Shown here: in pieces, positions 10,537 through 22,137 of the stretch
Layout: each line of letters begins with the position of its first letter
Numbering within the stretch: position 1 is the stretch's first letter
NCBI RefSeq assembly: GCF_024139115.2
Contig: NC_085140.1
Span: forward strand, 332,813,953 to 332,877,952
From: Armigeres subalbatus
Lineage: Eukaryota; Arthropoda; Insecta; Diptera; Culicidae
DNA length: 64,000 nucleotides
Reading direction: 5' to 3'
Translations under genes and position numbers: made by a program
The notes under the pieces: generated by a model
The model's database searches: none
Seen by the model: the letters and a program-made list of their open reading frames with translations, nothing else
Told to the model about the DNA's origin: nothing

Positions 10537-12454
10537 CCACCTGATCGATCCACCTTGCCCGCTGCGCACCTCGCCTTCTTGTGCCCGTCGGATCGTTGTC
10601 GAGAACCATTTTCACCGGGTTACTGTCCGACATTCTGGCTACGTGCCCGGCCCATCGCAGTCGTCCGATTTTCGCGGTGTGAACGATGGATGGTTCTCCC
10701 AACAGCTGATGCAACTCGTGGTTCATTCGCCTCCTCCACGTACCGTCCGCCATCTGCACCCCACCATAGATGGTACGCAGCACTTTCCTTTCGAAAACTC
10801 CAAGTGCGCGTTGGTCCTCCACGAGCATCGTCCAGGTCTCGTGTCCGTAGAGGACTACCGGTCTAATTAGCGTTTTGTAGATTGTCAGTTTGGTACGGCG
10901 GCGAACTCTATTCGATCGGAGCGTCTTGCGGAGTCCAAAGTACGTACGGTTTCCAGCCACTATGCGTCTCCGAATTTCTCTGCTGGTGTCATTTTCGGCA
11001 GTCACCAGTGAGCCCAAGTACACAAATTCTTCTACCACCTCGATTTCGTCACCACCGATGCAAACTCGCGGTGGGTGGCTCACATTGTCTTCTCTTGAAC
11101 CTCTTCCTATCATGTACTTCGTCTTCGACGTGTTGATGACTAGTCCGATCCGCTTAGCTTCCCTCTTCAGTCTGATGTAGGCTTCCTCCACCTTCTCAAA
11201 GTTACGTGCCATAATATCTATGTCGTCGGCGAAACCAAATAGCTGGACGGACTTATTGAAAATTGTACCACTCGTGTTAATCCCTGCTCTTCGTATTACA
11301 CCTTCCAAAGCGATGTTGAATAGCAAACACGAAAGACCATCACCTTGCCGTAACCCTCTGCGGGTTTCGAAGGGACTCGAGAATGCCCCTGAAACTCGAA
11401 CTACGCACATCACCCGATCCATCGTCGCTTTGATCAACCGTGTCAGTTTATCCGGAAAACCGTGTTCGTGCATTAGCTGCCATAGCTGGTCCCGATCGAT
11501 TGTATCATATGTGGCTTTGAAGTCGATGAATAGATGATGTGTGGGCACGTTGTATTCGCGGCATTTCTGCAGTACTTGGCGGATGGCAAACACCTGGTCC
11601 GTGGTGGAGCGTTCACCCATAAAACCCGCCTGGTACTGCCCCACGAACTCCCTTGCAGTTGGTGCTAGTCGACGGCATAAAATTTGGGAGAGTACCTTGT
11701 AGGCGGCGTTCAGCAATGTGATTGCGCGGTAGTTGCTATAATCCAGCTTATCGCCCTTTTTGTAGATGGGACACACGACACCTTCCATCCACTCCTGCGG
11801 CAAAACTTCCTCCTCCCAAATCTTGGTAATGACCCAGTGCAGCGCTCTAGCCAGTGCCTCACCACCGTGTTTAAATAGCTTTCCTGGTAGTTGGTCAACC
11901 CCAGGGGCTTTGTTGTTCTTGAGCCGGCCAATCTCCTCATGGATTTCCTGGAGATCCGGAGCCGGTAGAATTATGTCCTGCGCGCGTTCTCCCAGGTCCA
12001 TCACCATACCGCCATCTTCGTCTGCCACATCGCCATTCAGGTGTTCTTCGTAGTGCTGCCGCCACCTTTGGATCACCTCACCCTCGTTCGTAAGAAGGTT
12101 CCCGTTTATGTCCTTACACATATCGGGCTGTGGCACGTGGCCCTTACGTGAACGGTTTAATTTCTCATAGAACTTTCGTGTGTTATTAGCGCGGTACAGT
12201 TGCTCCGTCTCTTCACGGTCCCGATCTTCCTGCTGGTGCTTTTTCCTCCGGAAAATCGAGTTTTGTCTGTTCCGCGCCCGTTTATACCGTGCCTCGTTCG
12301 CCCTCGTGCAGTGTTGCAGCAATCTCACCCATACTGCATTCTTCTCTTCCACTAACTGCTCACATTCGCAGTCATACCAGTCGTTTCTCTGATCCGGATG
12401 CAGCGGTTGCGGTGCTTCCAATGGCAGATCGAGTATCTCTCCAGTCATCTTCAA
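10537..12454 (-). pseudogene. Linker, RT and C-terminal region of copy B
   Basis: This is the longest uninterrupted retrotransposon frame in the window, about 640 residues. Numbering from 12454, motifs in order are NNKAPGVDQLPGK near 180, PIYKKGDK at 229, NYRAITLLN at 241, FIDFKATYD at 309, GLRQGD at 367, catalytic FADD at 408-411, NTSKTKYM near 441, FVYLGSLV near 477, LYGHETWT near 535 and LRWAGHVARM near 599. These are RT fingers, palm and thumb followed by the tail typical of this insect family. The frame is intact through RT, but the last roughly 40 residues are cut off by the insertion at 10531, and the endonuclease lies in another frame, so one frameshift separates them. Confidence 0.9.
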
Positions 12455-12948
12455 GAGACGCTGCGCCTAGCTGCTCTTCCGTTGGAAGTGCCACTTCCAG
12501 CTGCTGCGCGTATTCTTGGGCTAGTCTACCATCTTGTAGCCGCCCAATGTTAAGCCGCGGCGTCCGACTTCGACGCGTGTTGTACACCGTCGAGAGTTTT
12601 GAGCGCAGGCATACTGCAACGAGATAGTGGTCGGATTCAATATTCGCACTGCGGTAAGTGCGGACGTTCGTGATGTCGGAGAAGAATTTACCGTCGATTA
12701 GAACGTGGTCGATTTGGTTTTCCGTTTCTTGGTTAGGTGATCTCCATGTGGCCTTGTGGATATTTTTGCGGGGAAAGAAGGTGCTTCGGACTACCATTCC
12801 GCGGGAGGCTGCGAAGTTTATGCATCGTTGGCCGTTGTCATTCGATACGGTGTGCAGACTATCCGGTCCGATGACCGGTCTATACATTTCCTCCCTTCCT
12901 ACCTGTGCGTTCATGTCACCGATGACGATTTTAACGTCCCGCAGTGGG
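12372..12948 (-). pseudogene. Endonuclease C-terminal part of copy B
   Basis: It encodes MNAQVGREEMYRPVIG, NDNGQRCINFAASRGM, RKNIHKATWRSPN, NQIDHVLIDG and RSANIESDHYLVAV, the C-terminal half of an apurinic-type endonuclease. It overlaps the linker/RT frame (to 12454) in a different frame, showing a frameshift. The catalytic N-terminal half is missing because the copy is 5'-truncated near 12948. Confidence 0.85.
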
Positions 12949-13350
12949 CATCCATCGTATCATCCATTGAATTGTTGAAACAAGATGTATATTTATCCGA
13001 CGTTTCGACACGGGGATGGTGTCTTCATCAGGGGAAACTATAATTGATTGGGTACTTAGTTATGTGTTATAAATATGTGTCAAAGTTTTAACTTACAATA
13101 CGGTATTTGTTCCTAGTCTATTGTTTAGTCTAACATTAACTGTCTGGTATGGATTTTTCTGGTACATACTGTGAAATTTAGATAATTATAACATTCAATT
13201 TGAACTAATTACAACAGATCCAAACATATAAAAACTGACTTACACTTCGAGAACACGCAATTTCAAAAACATTGACACCAACAGACAACGCGAATTTTCT
13301 TTCGGATACCGCCTCATTGCAAACCGCCTTTTTGCAACTTTCCCTGTCGA
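12949..13350 (-). repeat. Repeat carrying a hammerhead-like core
   Basis: Non-coding sequence abutting the truncated end of copy B. On the minus strand, 13031-13003 reads CTGATGA, one extra A, a perfect GACAC/GTGTC stem with a 7-nt loop, then GAAAC. This is the conserved core order of a hammerhead ribozyme apart from one extra base. The rest is AT-rich with no frame of note. Confidence 0.4.
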
Positions 13351-14256
13351 CTGGATGCGGGGTATCTTAGTAGAGGTGCAAGAAGGGGTGGCCTAGCTAT
13401 ATGCTATAACTGGCTAACTGACAAGGCATTAGGTTGCTTTATACCGTTCAGAAAGTTCAATGCAAAGTTATCCAGTGTAGGATGTCGAAGAAGATCAATA
13501 CAACTCTCCGGCGGCAGCAGGCCTGATTACATGCCGAAAGATTCTGTGTGGACCATATTTTCACTCTCCTCATCATTCTGGAGCAAGTCAATGAATCCCA
13601 AAAGTCCCTGGATCGTTACAATTTAGATAACAATAATGAGAAATTAAAAAAAATCTCTCACAGTTTTGAGAGAAATTTTATACAATTCTCTCATAAGTAT
13701 TACCAACTTCAATTTTGGATTCATTTAGGTGTGCGTAAAGAAATTAAATAATAATTTCGCAAAGAAATAAATTAGAATTTTGCTTCTTAACAATTGTTGA
13801 ACCGTGAAACTTTTTGAAGGCACAGGATTTTTTTTTTTCGTGAAGAGGGGAAATGTGTGCCATGAATTTATAATTATTTGAATTCTCGTTTTGTTTGGCA
13901 GTGTGTAATACGCATAATATCCGTTGCCGATATCTATCTTATTGATCTTACGTCTCACGTGATGGCCCATCCAGAATGGTGAGCGCAGCGGCAGGTTTTG
14001 ACAAATAATACATGGGTTAACTGTCAAAACGCGCCGCTGCGCTCATCATTGTGGGAGCCCCTTGACTCGCCATACGCAACCGCACCAACGCGGCATAATT
14101 TGAATTGAGCGTCAGTAGGCCATGACTTACAACACGTTTGCAAAGCACCCTGTTTTTCTTCTGATTAGTTACGGACGACACGTAAGTACTGTTTTGTCCT
14201 CGACAATTACAATTGCGGCTGATTCTTCTCCGATGGCACGAGTCCACACAAATGTT
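13351..14256. other. Intergenic DNA with a strong inverted repeat
   Basis: No gene recognised. GAGCGCAGCGGC (13981-13992) and GCCGCTGCGCTC (14033-14044) are exact inverse copies. An inner pair, TTTTGACA and TGTCAAAA, makes a hairpin of about 64 nt. The short frames on either strand here look like chance. Confidence 0.45.
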
Positions 14257-14283
14257 ATTGCGCGCTAGCTGCTACAATCCAGC

Positions 14284-14784
14284 TTATCGCTCTTTTTGTA
14301 CATGGAACTCACGACACCTTCCATCCACTTCTGCGGCAAAACCTCCTCCTCCCAAATCTTGGTATTGACCCCATGACCTCAGCATCTCCTCCGTATATAA
14401 ATAACTCTTCTGGTAGTTGGTTAACCTCAGGGGCTTTGTTCTTTTCCAGCCGGCCAATCTTCTCCTGGATTTCTTGGAGATCCGAAGCTGGAAAACGTAT
14501 GTCTTGCGCGCGTGCTTCAGGTGCTCTTCGTAGTGCTGCTGCCACCTTTGGATCACCTCACGCTTGTCCGTAAGAATATTTCCGTTTGTGGCCTTACACA
14601 TGTCAGGCTGCAGCACGTGAACAGTCCAACTTCTCATTCGTGTGTTATTAGCGCGGTACAGTTGCTCCATCTCTCTACGGTCTCGATCTTCCTGGTGGCG
14701 TTTTTTCTTTCGCAAAATAGAGTTTTGTCTGTTCCGCGCCCGTTTGTATCGTGCCTCGTTCGCTCTCGTGCGGTATTGCCGCAA
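14284..14784 (-). pseudogene. Linker and RT N-terminus of copy F
   Basis: This degenerate frame matches residues about 48-225 of the copy B polyprotein (RTRANEARYKRARNRQNSI, DREEMEQLYRANNTR-like, PDMCKATNGN, REVIQRWQQHYEEHL). An internal deletion removes the VADEDGG segment, and a frame change follows. It has no catalytic motifs. Confidence 0.75.
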
Positions 14785-14936
14785 TCTCGCTTATGTAGCA
14801 TTATTTTCTTCCACTAACTGCTCACATTCGCCTTCATACCAGTCGTTTCTCTGATCCTGAGGCCGGAGGTGCAGCGGTCACGTTGCTTCCAATGGTGGAT
14901 AGAATCTTCAATTATCTTCAAGAGAAGCTGCGCCTA

Positions 14937-15296
14937 CACTGAGGACACTGGTCGTATAATCATCATACGATTCTCTTTTGAAATCCCTCCAGTAGAAAAT
15001 GTATTGATTTTTATTCGATTCACTAATGGAATGCATTTCATACGACAATCTTATGAGAAATTTCAAGTTCGTTTAAATGGTGTAACCTGGTTTTGAACCA
15101 TGGACGTCGTGATAAGGAGGCGTGTAATCACACCACACGCCCACCGACGCTTTAAGGAATCATCTTGTTGGATATCGAAATAAAAGATAGATTTGATAGA
15201 TTCGAAATATGATCTTAAGATTTTCATAGTTCAATTCTTATGAAACATTCTCATAAGTTTTGTCGTTTGAAAATCTTACGACCAGTATCCTCAGTG
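14937..15296. mobile_element. 360-bp MITE with CACTGAGGA termini, TA duplication
   Basis: The terminal inverted repeats are CACTGAGGACACTGGTCGTA at the left and the inverse, TACGACCAGTATCCTCAGTG, at the right (one mismatch). TA flanks both ends (14935-14936 and 15297-15298). Copies B and C read CGCCTAGCTGCTC-type sequence at the same place with a single TA, an unambiguous empty site. Inside, a minus-strand stretch near 15150-15075 resembles a pol III A/B-box pair (GGTTCAAAACC) and may be tRNA-like. Confidence 0.9.
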
Positions 15297-15480
15297 TAGC
15301 TGTTCTTCCATTGGGAGTGCCACTTCCAGTTGCTGTGCGTAGTTTTGGGCTAGTCTACCTAGTCTTTTGTAGCCGCCCAATGTTAAGCCGCGGCGTTCGC
15401 GGCGGCCACATGTTGAACACCGTGAAGAGTTTTGAGCGCAAGCATACCGCAACGAAGTAGCGGTCGGATTCAATATTCAT

Positions 15481-17929
15481 AATAAGGCTTTGTTTCCAAT
15501 ATATTACGGAATATATTACAATAGATAAAAAAATGATCGCATAAATAAACATACCCAACATGGAAGAGCTCAATAAAAAGTTTAATTTTATAGTGCATTA
15601 CAGTGATTATAATAGATAGTTTGCATAATTTGTAAAAAAAAATCCTCAAATACAGACAATACAGAGTTTTAGTTCAGACCAATACCCAGATTTATGAAAA
15701 AAATATAAGACAGCCCAACCAGACCCAACATATGCTACAGTGCTGTCCGTATCAAATATGTCAAAGGTTCAAGTGAAACGCACCAAGCGCTTATAAAAGA
15801 ATACCATTTTTTCGTTCAAATTTACATTTAGTAATTCCAATTAAAACCAAATCGTATGAATTACTCCTCAAGTGAATAACTGAGGATAATGCAAATACAT
15901 GTAAAAAATATATGAATAAATTTCTGTATTTCTTCTATGACGAGTCATAGGACAGTCAAAACGACATTTGCTTTTACGATGAATGCTTTTCAAAGTTGTA
16001 TAGTTTATCACGAAGGAAAGAAAATGTCTTAGGTAGCTTAAAAATCAATATCGACTAAATGACATGCGGGATTTTAAAATAAACTTGCCTTTTTTCATTG
16101 TAAAATTATGCGGGTTAATAATGTACGACTACTGTGGAAAAAAACTTGTATGTGCATACACAAGTAGTTATATTACATCCCCTTACCCCTATGTGCGTGA
16201 TACCGCAGTAAACCAGCACAATATAGAATGTGCAGTATGAAATTAAATTTTCAAAACAGGCTCACAGGGTTAATTTCCCAAACTTGTCAAGACCAACCAA
16301 CCCCTCCGATTATTTACACCACGCAGACTGGCGCCGTTGGGAAAGTACAAGTCGTAGCAAAATTAATACCCCATGGCAGCTGCTACGGTAGGTACTTCTC
16401 TAATGACAACAGCTGGTGCAGCACATGTGGCACGCAAGCGTAATTTACATCTAAATGCTGCCTATTTTTACCGAAGTAAAGCAGTATCCCCTATCATCCA
16501 CCCGCGTAAGTAGAGTCATTCAGATTTTACACTCGATTTCTGAAGTTCACCTGGCGCATGTTGCTATCCTACAATGAAACAGCCACGCTGCTACTACGAA
16601 GTCACGCAACCTCAATTATCGTCACCTGAAACCTTCACTTTACGCGACCCCCTGCTGATAGGCTATAAGATATTTTACTGCAACGGTTGGTTGGGTTCCG
16701 CGAAATTGAGCGCTCGTTTGTTTGCACCTATTCCAAAACATCTTGAAAATCTTGGAAATCTGATCTTGATAGACGCCTAGCTCGCTCCATGGATACAGAG
16801 ACAATGGTAAATCGGAAGAGTGACAGATTGTCAAAACCCGGACTAAAATTGGCGCCACAACCTCACCTCATCACAATCAACCAAAAGTAAACGTCTCTTA
16901 GTTTGGTCTTGAAATTTGATCCGACATGCAGCCAGCGACCGACAACACGGGGAGCGATTCCGTCAACTTGACCTTATAAACAATTGGCCTGTGCAGATCG
17001 CGTGCAGCGCGAAGCTGCCTTCCTTATGTAGCTTGCTCACTATAAGTCGCTTCACTCGTTCAACAAGTCAACCGCATTGTTTGGATTATTCGGTGGTAAA
17101 GCCTGTTTTGCGTTGTCCATAATAGGGGCAGGAAATAATGTCAAAGTCGAAGCTAAGATAAAAACTAATCCCGAAGCAGTTTTTTTTGCTGTTGAATAGG
17201 CGGATGACGGCTTCACCGCATCGTGAGTTGGATTTGCAGCGTTGAATGAGTAAGCATTGTCATGGTCGCCGAATCAGCTTTTTCTGTCCAAATAGAATTC
17301 ACACGTCCATCCTTAGGGGGACATACTTGACTCGGTTTTAGCTTTAATCTTGGACCACCTGTGTGAACCGATATCTATTGCAAAAGTGTTGTGTAGTCGA
17401 GTTACAGGATTTGCTATTGGTGAAAACGGGTCAATATTTCTAATTGTTCTCTTCAATAGCAAAAACATATCCATTCTAAAGATCTCCGATGCTGTTTCTT
17501 AACATTTGAACAATTTTACCAAATCATGATTTTTCCTTGGAAATTAACTTGACTTAAACAAACATAAACCTGTACTAAATAATCATCAGTTCTCGAAAAT
17601 TTGGATACTTACATTTGGTTGAAGTTATTTATCTCCCTCGAGGCTCGAAGCAACAGCAAAATTCTAAATCACACTATAAGCGCACTTGGGAGTATCCGCG
17701 TCGGCCGGCATCGGTGATGCAGAACTAGTCGTCGTTGTTTTTGCGGTGACATGCGGTGGTGAGTAGATGAGTCTCGCAAGCCCGGCTAAATGGTTGCTGA
17801 ATGTATGCACAAATGTGTGGAAATGGATATTTGAGATCAGGACCTTGCATCATCGAGACGCTGTACCGTCCGGAACCGTTGTGGCTGGTGCTTTTGCTGT
17901 TGTCGCTCCGATTCGTGCGCCTGCGAGCG
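15481..17929. other. Intergenic DNA downstream of the CRAL-TRIO gene
   Basis: No gene recognised. The sequence is AT-rich with a more balanced patch at 16160-17110. The nearest canonical-variant polyadenylation signal for the minus-strand gene is ATTAAA at 17348-17343, about 580 nt beyond its stop; the 3' end cannot be fixed by eye. Confidence 0.4.
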
Positions 17930-18409
17930 TCACGTGTCACTCCCCACGCCGAGCAGGGTATTCGCGGCCGGATCGTTCGCCTTGGTGGTGAGCACTCCGA
18001 TCTTCACCGCGGCTGCTTTGGTACTTTTCAGGAAATCCGAACCCGTCGTCGTCGTCGTGATCGTGGTCGTTGTCGTCATCGCCAGGGGCGTCGATGGCGC
18101 CGGGGATTTGGTGTAGTACTGGGGTTGACTTAGAATGTACGATGGCGCAGGCTTGGTTGCGATTTGGCTCGACTCGAGCAGTTCGTGGTACCAGTTGAGC
18201 GGATTGAAGGTGGGTCCCTCGCCGCCAAGCTCGGTGGGGAGGATGTCTCGGGCGACGCAATCGTGCAGGGTGGATAGGTTTCCACCGTGCAGTTTTATCC
18301 GTTCGCGTGTTTTCTCCTTGAGGAACGGTCGGATCACTGCAAGCGCTGCTTCCACGTACCACGGTTGACCGATGAAGTGGATCGCTTTGAAGCGAACCGG
18401 GAAGCAGTC
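17930..18409 (-). CDS. CRAL-TRIO lipid-binding protein, terminal coding exon
   Basis: This is the second coding exon of the gene that starts at 27775. On the minus strand a pyrimidine-rich tract and AG (18411-18410) precede GAC at 18409, and the frame runs 159 codons to a stop at 17930. It encodes DCFPVRFKAIHFIGQPWY, VIRPFLKEKTRERIKLHGGN and DILPTELGG. These are the C-terminal half of the CRAL-TRIO fold, where PxRFKAIHFIxQPWY and LPxExGG are family hallmarks and HGGNLSTLH is close to clavesin. Beyond about residue 80 of the exon the protein ends in a low-complexity Thr-rich tail that I cannot match to any domain. Joining is phase 0 with 27101. Confidence 0.92.
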   Translation of the reverse strand, partial: DCFPVRFKAIHFIGQPWYVEAALAVIRPFLKEKTRERIKLHGGNLSTLHDCVARDILPTELGGEGPTFNPLNWYHELLESSQIATKPAPSYILSQPQYYTKSPAPSTPLAMTTTTTITTTTTGSDFLKSTKAAAVKIGVLTTKANDPAANTLLGVGSDT

Positions 18410-18925
18410 CTGTGGGTTGGAGAAGAGAAATCGGAAATGTTATTAGCGCGCTTGAACGATTGATGCGGATGTTACGATGCATGAATGCATTGTAGTTCTG
18501 TTTTCACAAAAAAAAAACAGAGCTCAAAAGAGGTTCATTCGACCAGCAAAAATTAATAATACTATTAACATGCCTTTGAAAAGTTATTGGATGTTATTAT
18601 TAGCGAATGACTTATTTCATTTTCATTTTGCAGCGTTTGGTGGAGCAATGAGAGCGCAAGTCAATCCAAGGCCGATAATAGAGGGGGTAATGGCAGAAGA
18701 GTCCTTGCAGACCACTTGAACTCCATGGGGTAGGATAAGGATGGATTGAAGTGAGGCTCGGATTTCAACTCGCCACTAATGCAAAATGTAAGTGAATGCA
18801 AACTAGTCAATTAGTATATCAAAAACTCTATTACAACGTTTTTCTAGTTTTCAAATCCCTGTTTAAAATGCAATGTCTTCTTCTTTTGACTCGAAAGGAG
18901 CTATTTCGATGTGGTTTGAAAGGTC

Positions 18926-19178
18926 TTCTTCTTCTTCTTCTTATTGGCATTACATCCCCACACTGGGACAGAACCGCCCGCAGCTTAGTGTTCAATAAGT
19001 GCTTCCACAGTTATTAACTGCGAGGTTTCTAAGCCAGGTTACCATTTTTGCATTCGTATATCATGAGGCTAGCACGATGATACTTTTATTCCCAGGGAAA
19101 TCGAGACAATTTCCAATCCAAAAATTGCCAAAGCAAGGTCTCGCTTTGTAGCCGCGCGTCTTACCGCACAGCTAAGGA
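18926..19178 (-). mobile_element. tRNA-derived SINE (Feilai-like), copy a
   Basis: Read on the minus strand, it has the tRNA-like head, a conserved body and a (GAA)n tail. The 13-bp direct repeat GGTTTGAAAGGTC lies at 18913-18925 and 19179-19191. The head lacks the GGTTCGATTCC box B seen in the other copies through an internal deletion near 19128. Confidence 0.85.
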
Positions 19179-19672
19179 GGTTTGAAAGGTCGTATAGCCA
19201 TTTAATAAGTTATTTAGTTTGTCAGCTTTATGTGGTCACATTAGAAATGTAAAAGCTTATTGCGTATTACTGTTCTATTTCATAACTTTCATTTATGCAG
19301 AATCAACACTAATTAATTGTGTTTGTTCTGGGGTGTAGGATATGCGTTCGTATAATCACTTTGTTTGCCTAAGTAATTGTTTCGTCAATGTTTTTAAGCT
19401 GTGTCAATATTGTCAATACTATCTATATAGAAATAAATTCACACATACAACACTCCAGTAAATGCTAATACCTTTGCCTAATGAAGTCTAATCTTCTCGC
19501 AGTTTTCAGCATAACATTTTGTATTTAATTCTACAAGAACTGAGTGAGTATCATAGTTCTTCATCGTTAATTGTATTGTTCAACTGCAAAGCACTCTTTT
19601 TTGATGTTTCTGCATACATTTTTCCGTACAAACTTCCAACGAGCTTAGCATCGCCCAAACGTTGACCGATTT

Positions 19673-19864
19673 GGCTGAAATTTTGCCCAAAGCATCAGGG
19701 CACCAAATAGAACCGATTTAGAGGGCGGCCCATCGAAAAAATTGCAAAAGTGTTTTTTGAGCCACCCTAGTATGCGTTCGTTGAATAATTCAACGAACGC
19801 ATACTAGGGTGGCCCTCTTATTCGGTTCTATTTGGTGCCCTGGTGCTTTGGGCAAAATTTCAGC
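19673..19864. mobile_element. Foldback element, about 190 bp
   Basis: Nearly the whole segment is palindromic. The outer arms GGCTGAAATTTTGCCCAAAG and their inverse lie at the ends. The inner arms CCACCCTAGTATGCGTTCG and their inverse meet at TTGAATAATTCAA (19781-19793). No coding capacity. Confidence 0.85.
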
Positions 19865-20514
19865 CTAAGTTGTTGGTTCTTCATGGTTTTTGTACTGTGT
19901 CAAGTAGCCTTGCGAGCAAAAGCGTAGGATTGGTATTTTTTATTATGTTTCTTTAAATTGAAACATAACAAAATAAAACTGGCGCCACGTTCCTAGTTTT
20001 GATAAAACTTCTACTCAGTGAATCCAACAGTCCATTCCCTACGAATGTCGATAAACTTGAACACATTTTTAATCAACCTATCTAGCTAGCTCTAAGCGTA
20101 GCTAGGACTCATCGTCACATCATTATCACTGATGAAAAAGGCCTCTGCCTGACTGCATTACCATTCAAGGCTCCAAGACACGATGTCCGTTGGATCACAA
20201 TAATAAAATCAGTGCGTCAATGCCAGACGTATGAAGCGGCACCAAACAAAAATAGTCAACATGTGATACCACCACGACAGGATATGTCTTTGGTTGCCAT
20301 CTCAGTGCTCACGGCGTAAGCCCACCTATCACATCAAGATCACATATCCGAGGGGAGGAAAATCCAGAGACCCTTTGTTTCTACTCAGAAATAGTCATTT
20401 AAAAAAAACTCAGCATTTATTTTAGGTTCATTTTCTTCAAAATTGCTCCTGGTATAACAAATTACTCATAGAGATTGTTTGTTATTTATCAGAATTCTTT
20501 TAATTTATTGAAAA
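19865..20514. other. Intronic DNA, nothing recognised
   Basis: AT-rich sequence with a more GC-balanced patch at 20080-20390. No domain, RNA gene or repeat end was identified. Confidence 0.4.
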
Positions 20515-20861
20515 CTAACCAAATGGCGTCAGACGGCGGTACCAAGATCGACATAGGCGCACGGATCAAGAAAGCAAAGGATGCCTTTGCGAGTTTAAGA
20601 AATACCTTAAAAACAGGTAGATAAGTGAATGCACCAAAATACGAATTTTCAACTTTAACGTGAAATCTGTATATGTACATACGCTAGCGAAACAGGGTGT
20701 ATATCAGTGGAGAACACTCAACAGCTGCAGGTGTTCATCAACAGATGCCTGCGGTATATAATTCGGGCCTGGTGGCCTCACAACTGGATCTCAAACAACA
20801 AGCTCCATCGTCGTTGTCACCAGAAGCCGATAGCAACAGAAATTCGGGATGTGTATATCTG
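20515..20861 (+). mobile_element. RTE-like retrotransposon fragment, left part
   Basis: It encodes MASDGGTKIDIGARIKKAKD and AFASLRN, then after a frame change ENTQQLQVFINRCLR, YIIRAWWPHNWISN and HRRCHQKPIATEIRD. This is the post-palm region of RTE-type reverse transcriptases (FASLR...; LQVFINRCLR; WP...ISN). The fragment continues at 23974-24085 beyond the inserted copy C. Frameshifts and stops make it a relic. Confidence 0.8.
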
Positions 20862-21249
20862 TTTTTTGGGCAGCAGGGACTATGTCCAAGGGTTTGACGA
20901 TCCCTCCCCAGGCCATCTGCGAGTCGTGGGGCTTGCCTAGGATGTGGTGGGGTTTGACAGTGGGCCCTGTTAAATTCCTATAAAAAGCTGCATGTATCAG
21001 CAAGTAGGCCCCACCAAAGCGAACGTGTACCGCTCAAAGCGCACAAGTCCAAGTCCTGGTATCAGGTGGGACACAAAACAGACCTGACACGACGGCCCTC
21101 CGACGAGACAGGAGGTTTGCGCAGGCCCTTCCACCAAAGCTGTGGCATCACCAACGAGCTGGGAACCGGCTCCATAGTGCTGGGCAAGATGCGTCAACGT
21201 GTGATTGGGTGGCAGCCAATCTACGCAAGGATATGCAAGCTGATATAAA

Positions 21250-21900
21250 AGGCCGTTTCTTCAACTATAGCATCATCAACGTGCACTGTCCACATGAAGG
21301 GAGACCCGACGACGAGAAAGAAAAGTTCTACGCACAGCTGGAGTAGACATACGATATACTGCGGGACGTCAAAATCGTCATCGGCGACAGGAACGCTCAC
21401 GTAGGAAATGTAAAGACCGGCCATCGGACCGGATAGTTTGCACACCGTATCGAATGATAACGGCCAACGATGCATAAACTTTGCAGCCTCCCGCGAAATA
21501 GTAGTCCGAAGCACCTTCTTACCCCGCAAAAATATCCACAAGGACACATGGAAATCACCTAATCAAGATACGGAAAACCAAATCGACCACGTTCTAATCG
21601 ACGATAAATTATTCTCCAACATCACGAACGTCCGCACTTACCGCAGCGCGAATATTGGATCCGATCACTAACTCGTTGCAGCATGCCTGCGCTCAAAACT
21701 CTCGACGGTGCACAACACGCGTCGAAGTGGAACGCCGTGGCTAAACATTGGGCGGCTACAAGACGGTAGACTAGCCCAAGGATACGCGAAGCAGCTGGAA
21801 GTGGCACTCCCAACGGAAGAGCAGCTAGGCGCAGCTTTTCTTGAAGATGGCTGGAGATTCGATCCGCCATTGGTAGCTCCGCAATCGCTGCACTAGGCAC
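21250..21900 (+). pseudogene. Endonuclease domain of copy C
   Basis: The frame includes RFFNYSIINVHCPHEG, DDEKEKFYAQLE, a stop, then TYDILRDVKIVIGD and NAHVGN, followed in another frame by the C-terminal half (RKNIHKDTW, NQIDHVLIDDKLF, RSANIGSDH, then a stop where copy B has YLV). The NVHCPHE and GDxNA signatures belong to the apurinic-type endonuclease of non-LTR elements. Several stops show that it is inactive. Confidence 0.8.
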
Positions 21901-22137
21901 GGTGCCCCCGGATCAGAGAAACGACTGGTACGACGGCGAATGTGAGCAGTTAGTAGTAGAGAAGAATGCAGCATGGGCGAGATTGCTGCAACACCGCAGG
22001 AAGATCGAGACCGTGAAGATACGGAGCAACTGTACCGCGCTAATAACACACGAAAGTTCTATTAGAAGTTGAACCGTTCACGTAAGGGCCACGTGCCACA
22101 GCCTGATATGTGTAAGGACATAAACGGGAACCTTCTT

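Larger units (their letters stand above)
9015..12948 (-). mobile_element. Non-LTR retrotransposon copy B, EN-RT type, interrupted
   Basis: On the minus strand the element starts at about 12948 within the endonuclease (5'-truncated) and ends at about 9015. It is interrupted at 9141-10531 by a plus-strand jockey-like element. The segment 9015-9140 carries the last codons and 3' end. It matches copy D at 46525-46640, which has the same ACTAAGGCCG...GGCCTG end without the interruption. It belongs to the same family as copies C, D, E and F in this window. Confidence 0.9.
14257..15480 (-). mobile_element. EN-RT copy F, internal fragment split by a MITE
   Basis: Minus-strand sequence homologous to copy B from the endonuclease C-terminus and linker (15480-15297, 14936-14640) to the start of RT (14640-14257, with NKAPEVNQLPEEL). 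It contains RANEARYKRARNRQNSI, DMCKATNGNILT and RWQQHYEEHL. The RT core and 3' end are absent, which is unusual for target-primed insertion and suggests a later deletion. A 360-bp MITE sits at 14937-15296. Confidence 0.85.

Noticed and set aside
17937..18482. 181-codon minus-strand frame overlapping the CRAL-TRIO terminal exon
   Set aside because: It is the wrong frame. The correct frame encodes the conserved CRAL-TRIO C-terminus and starts at a splice acceptor.
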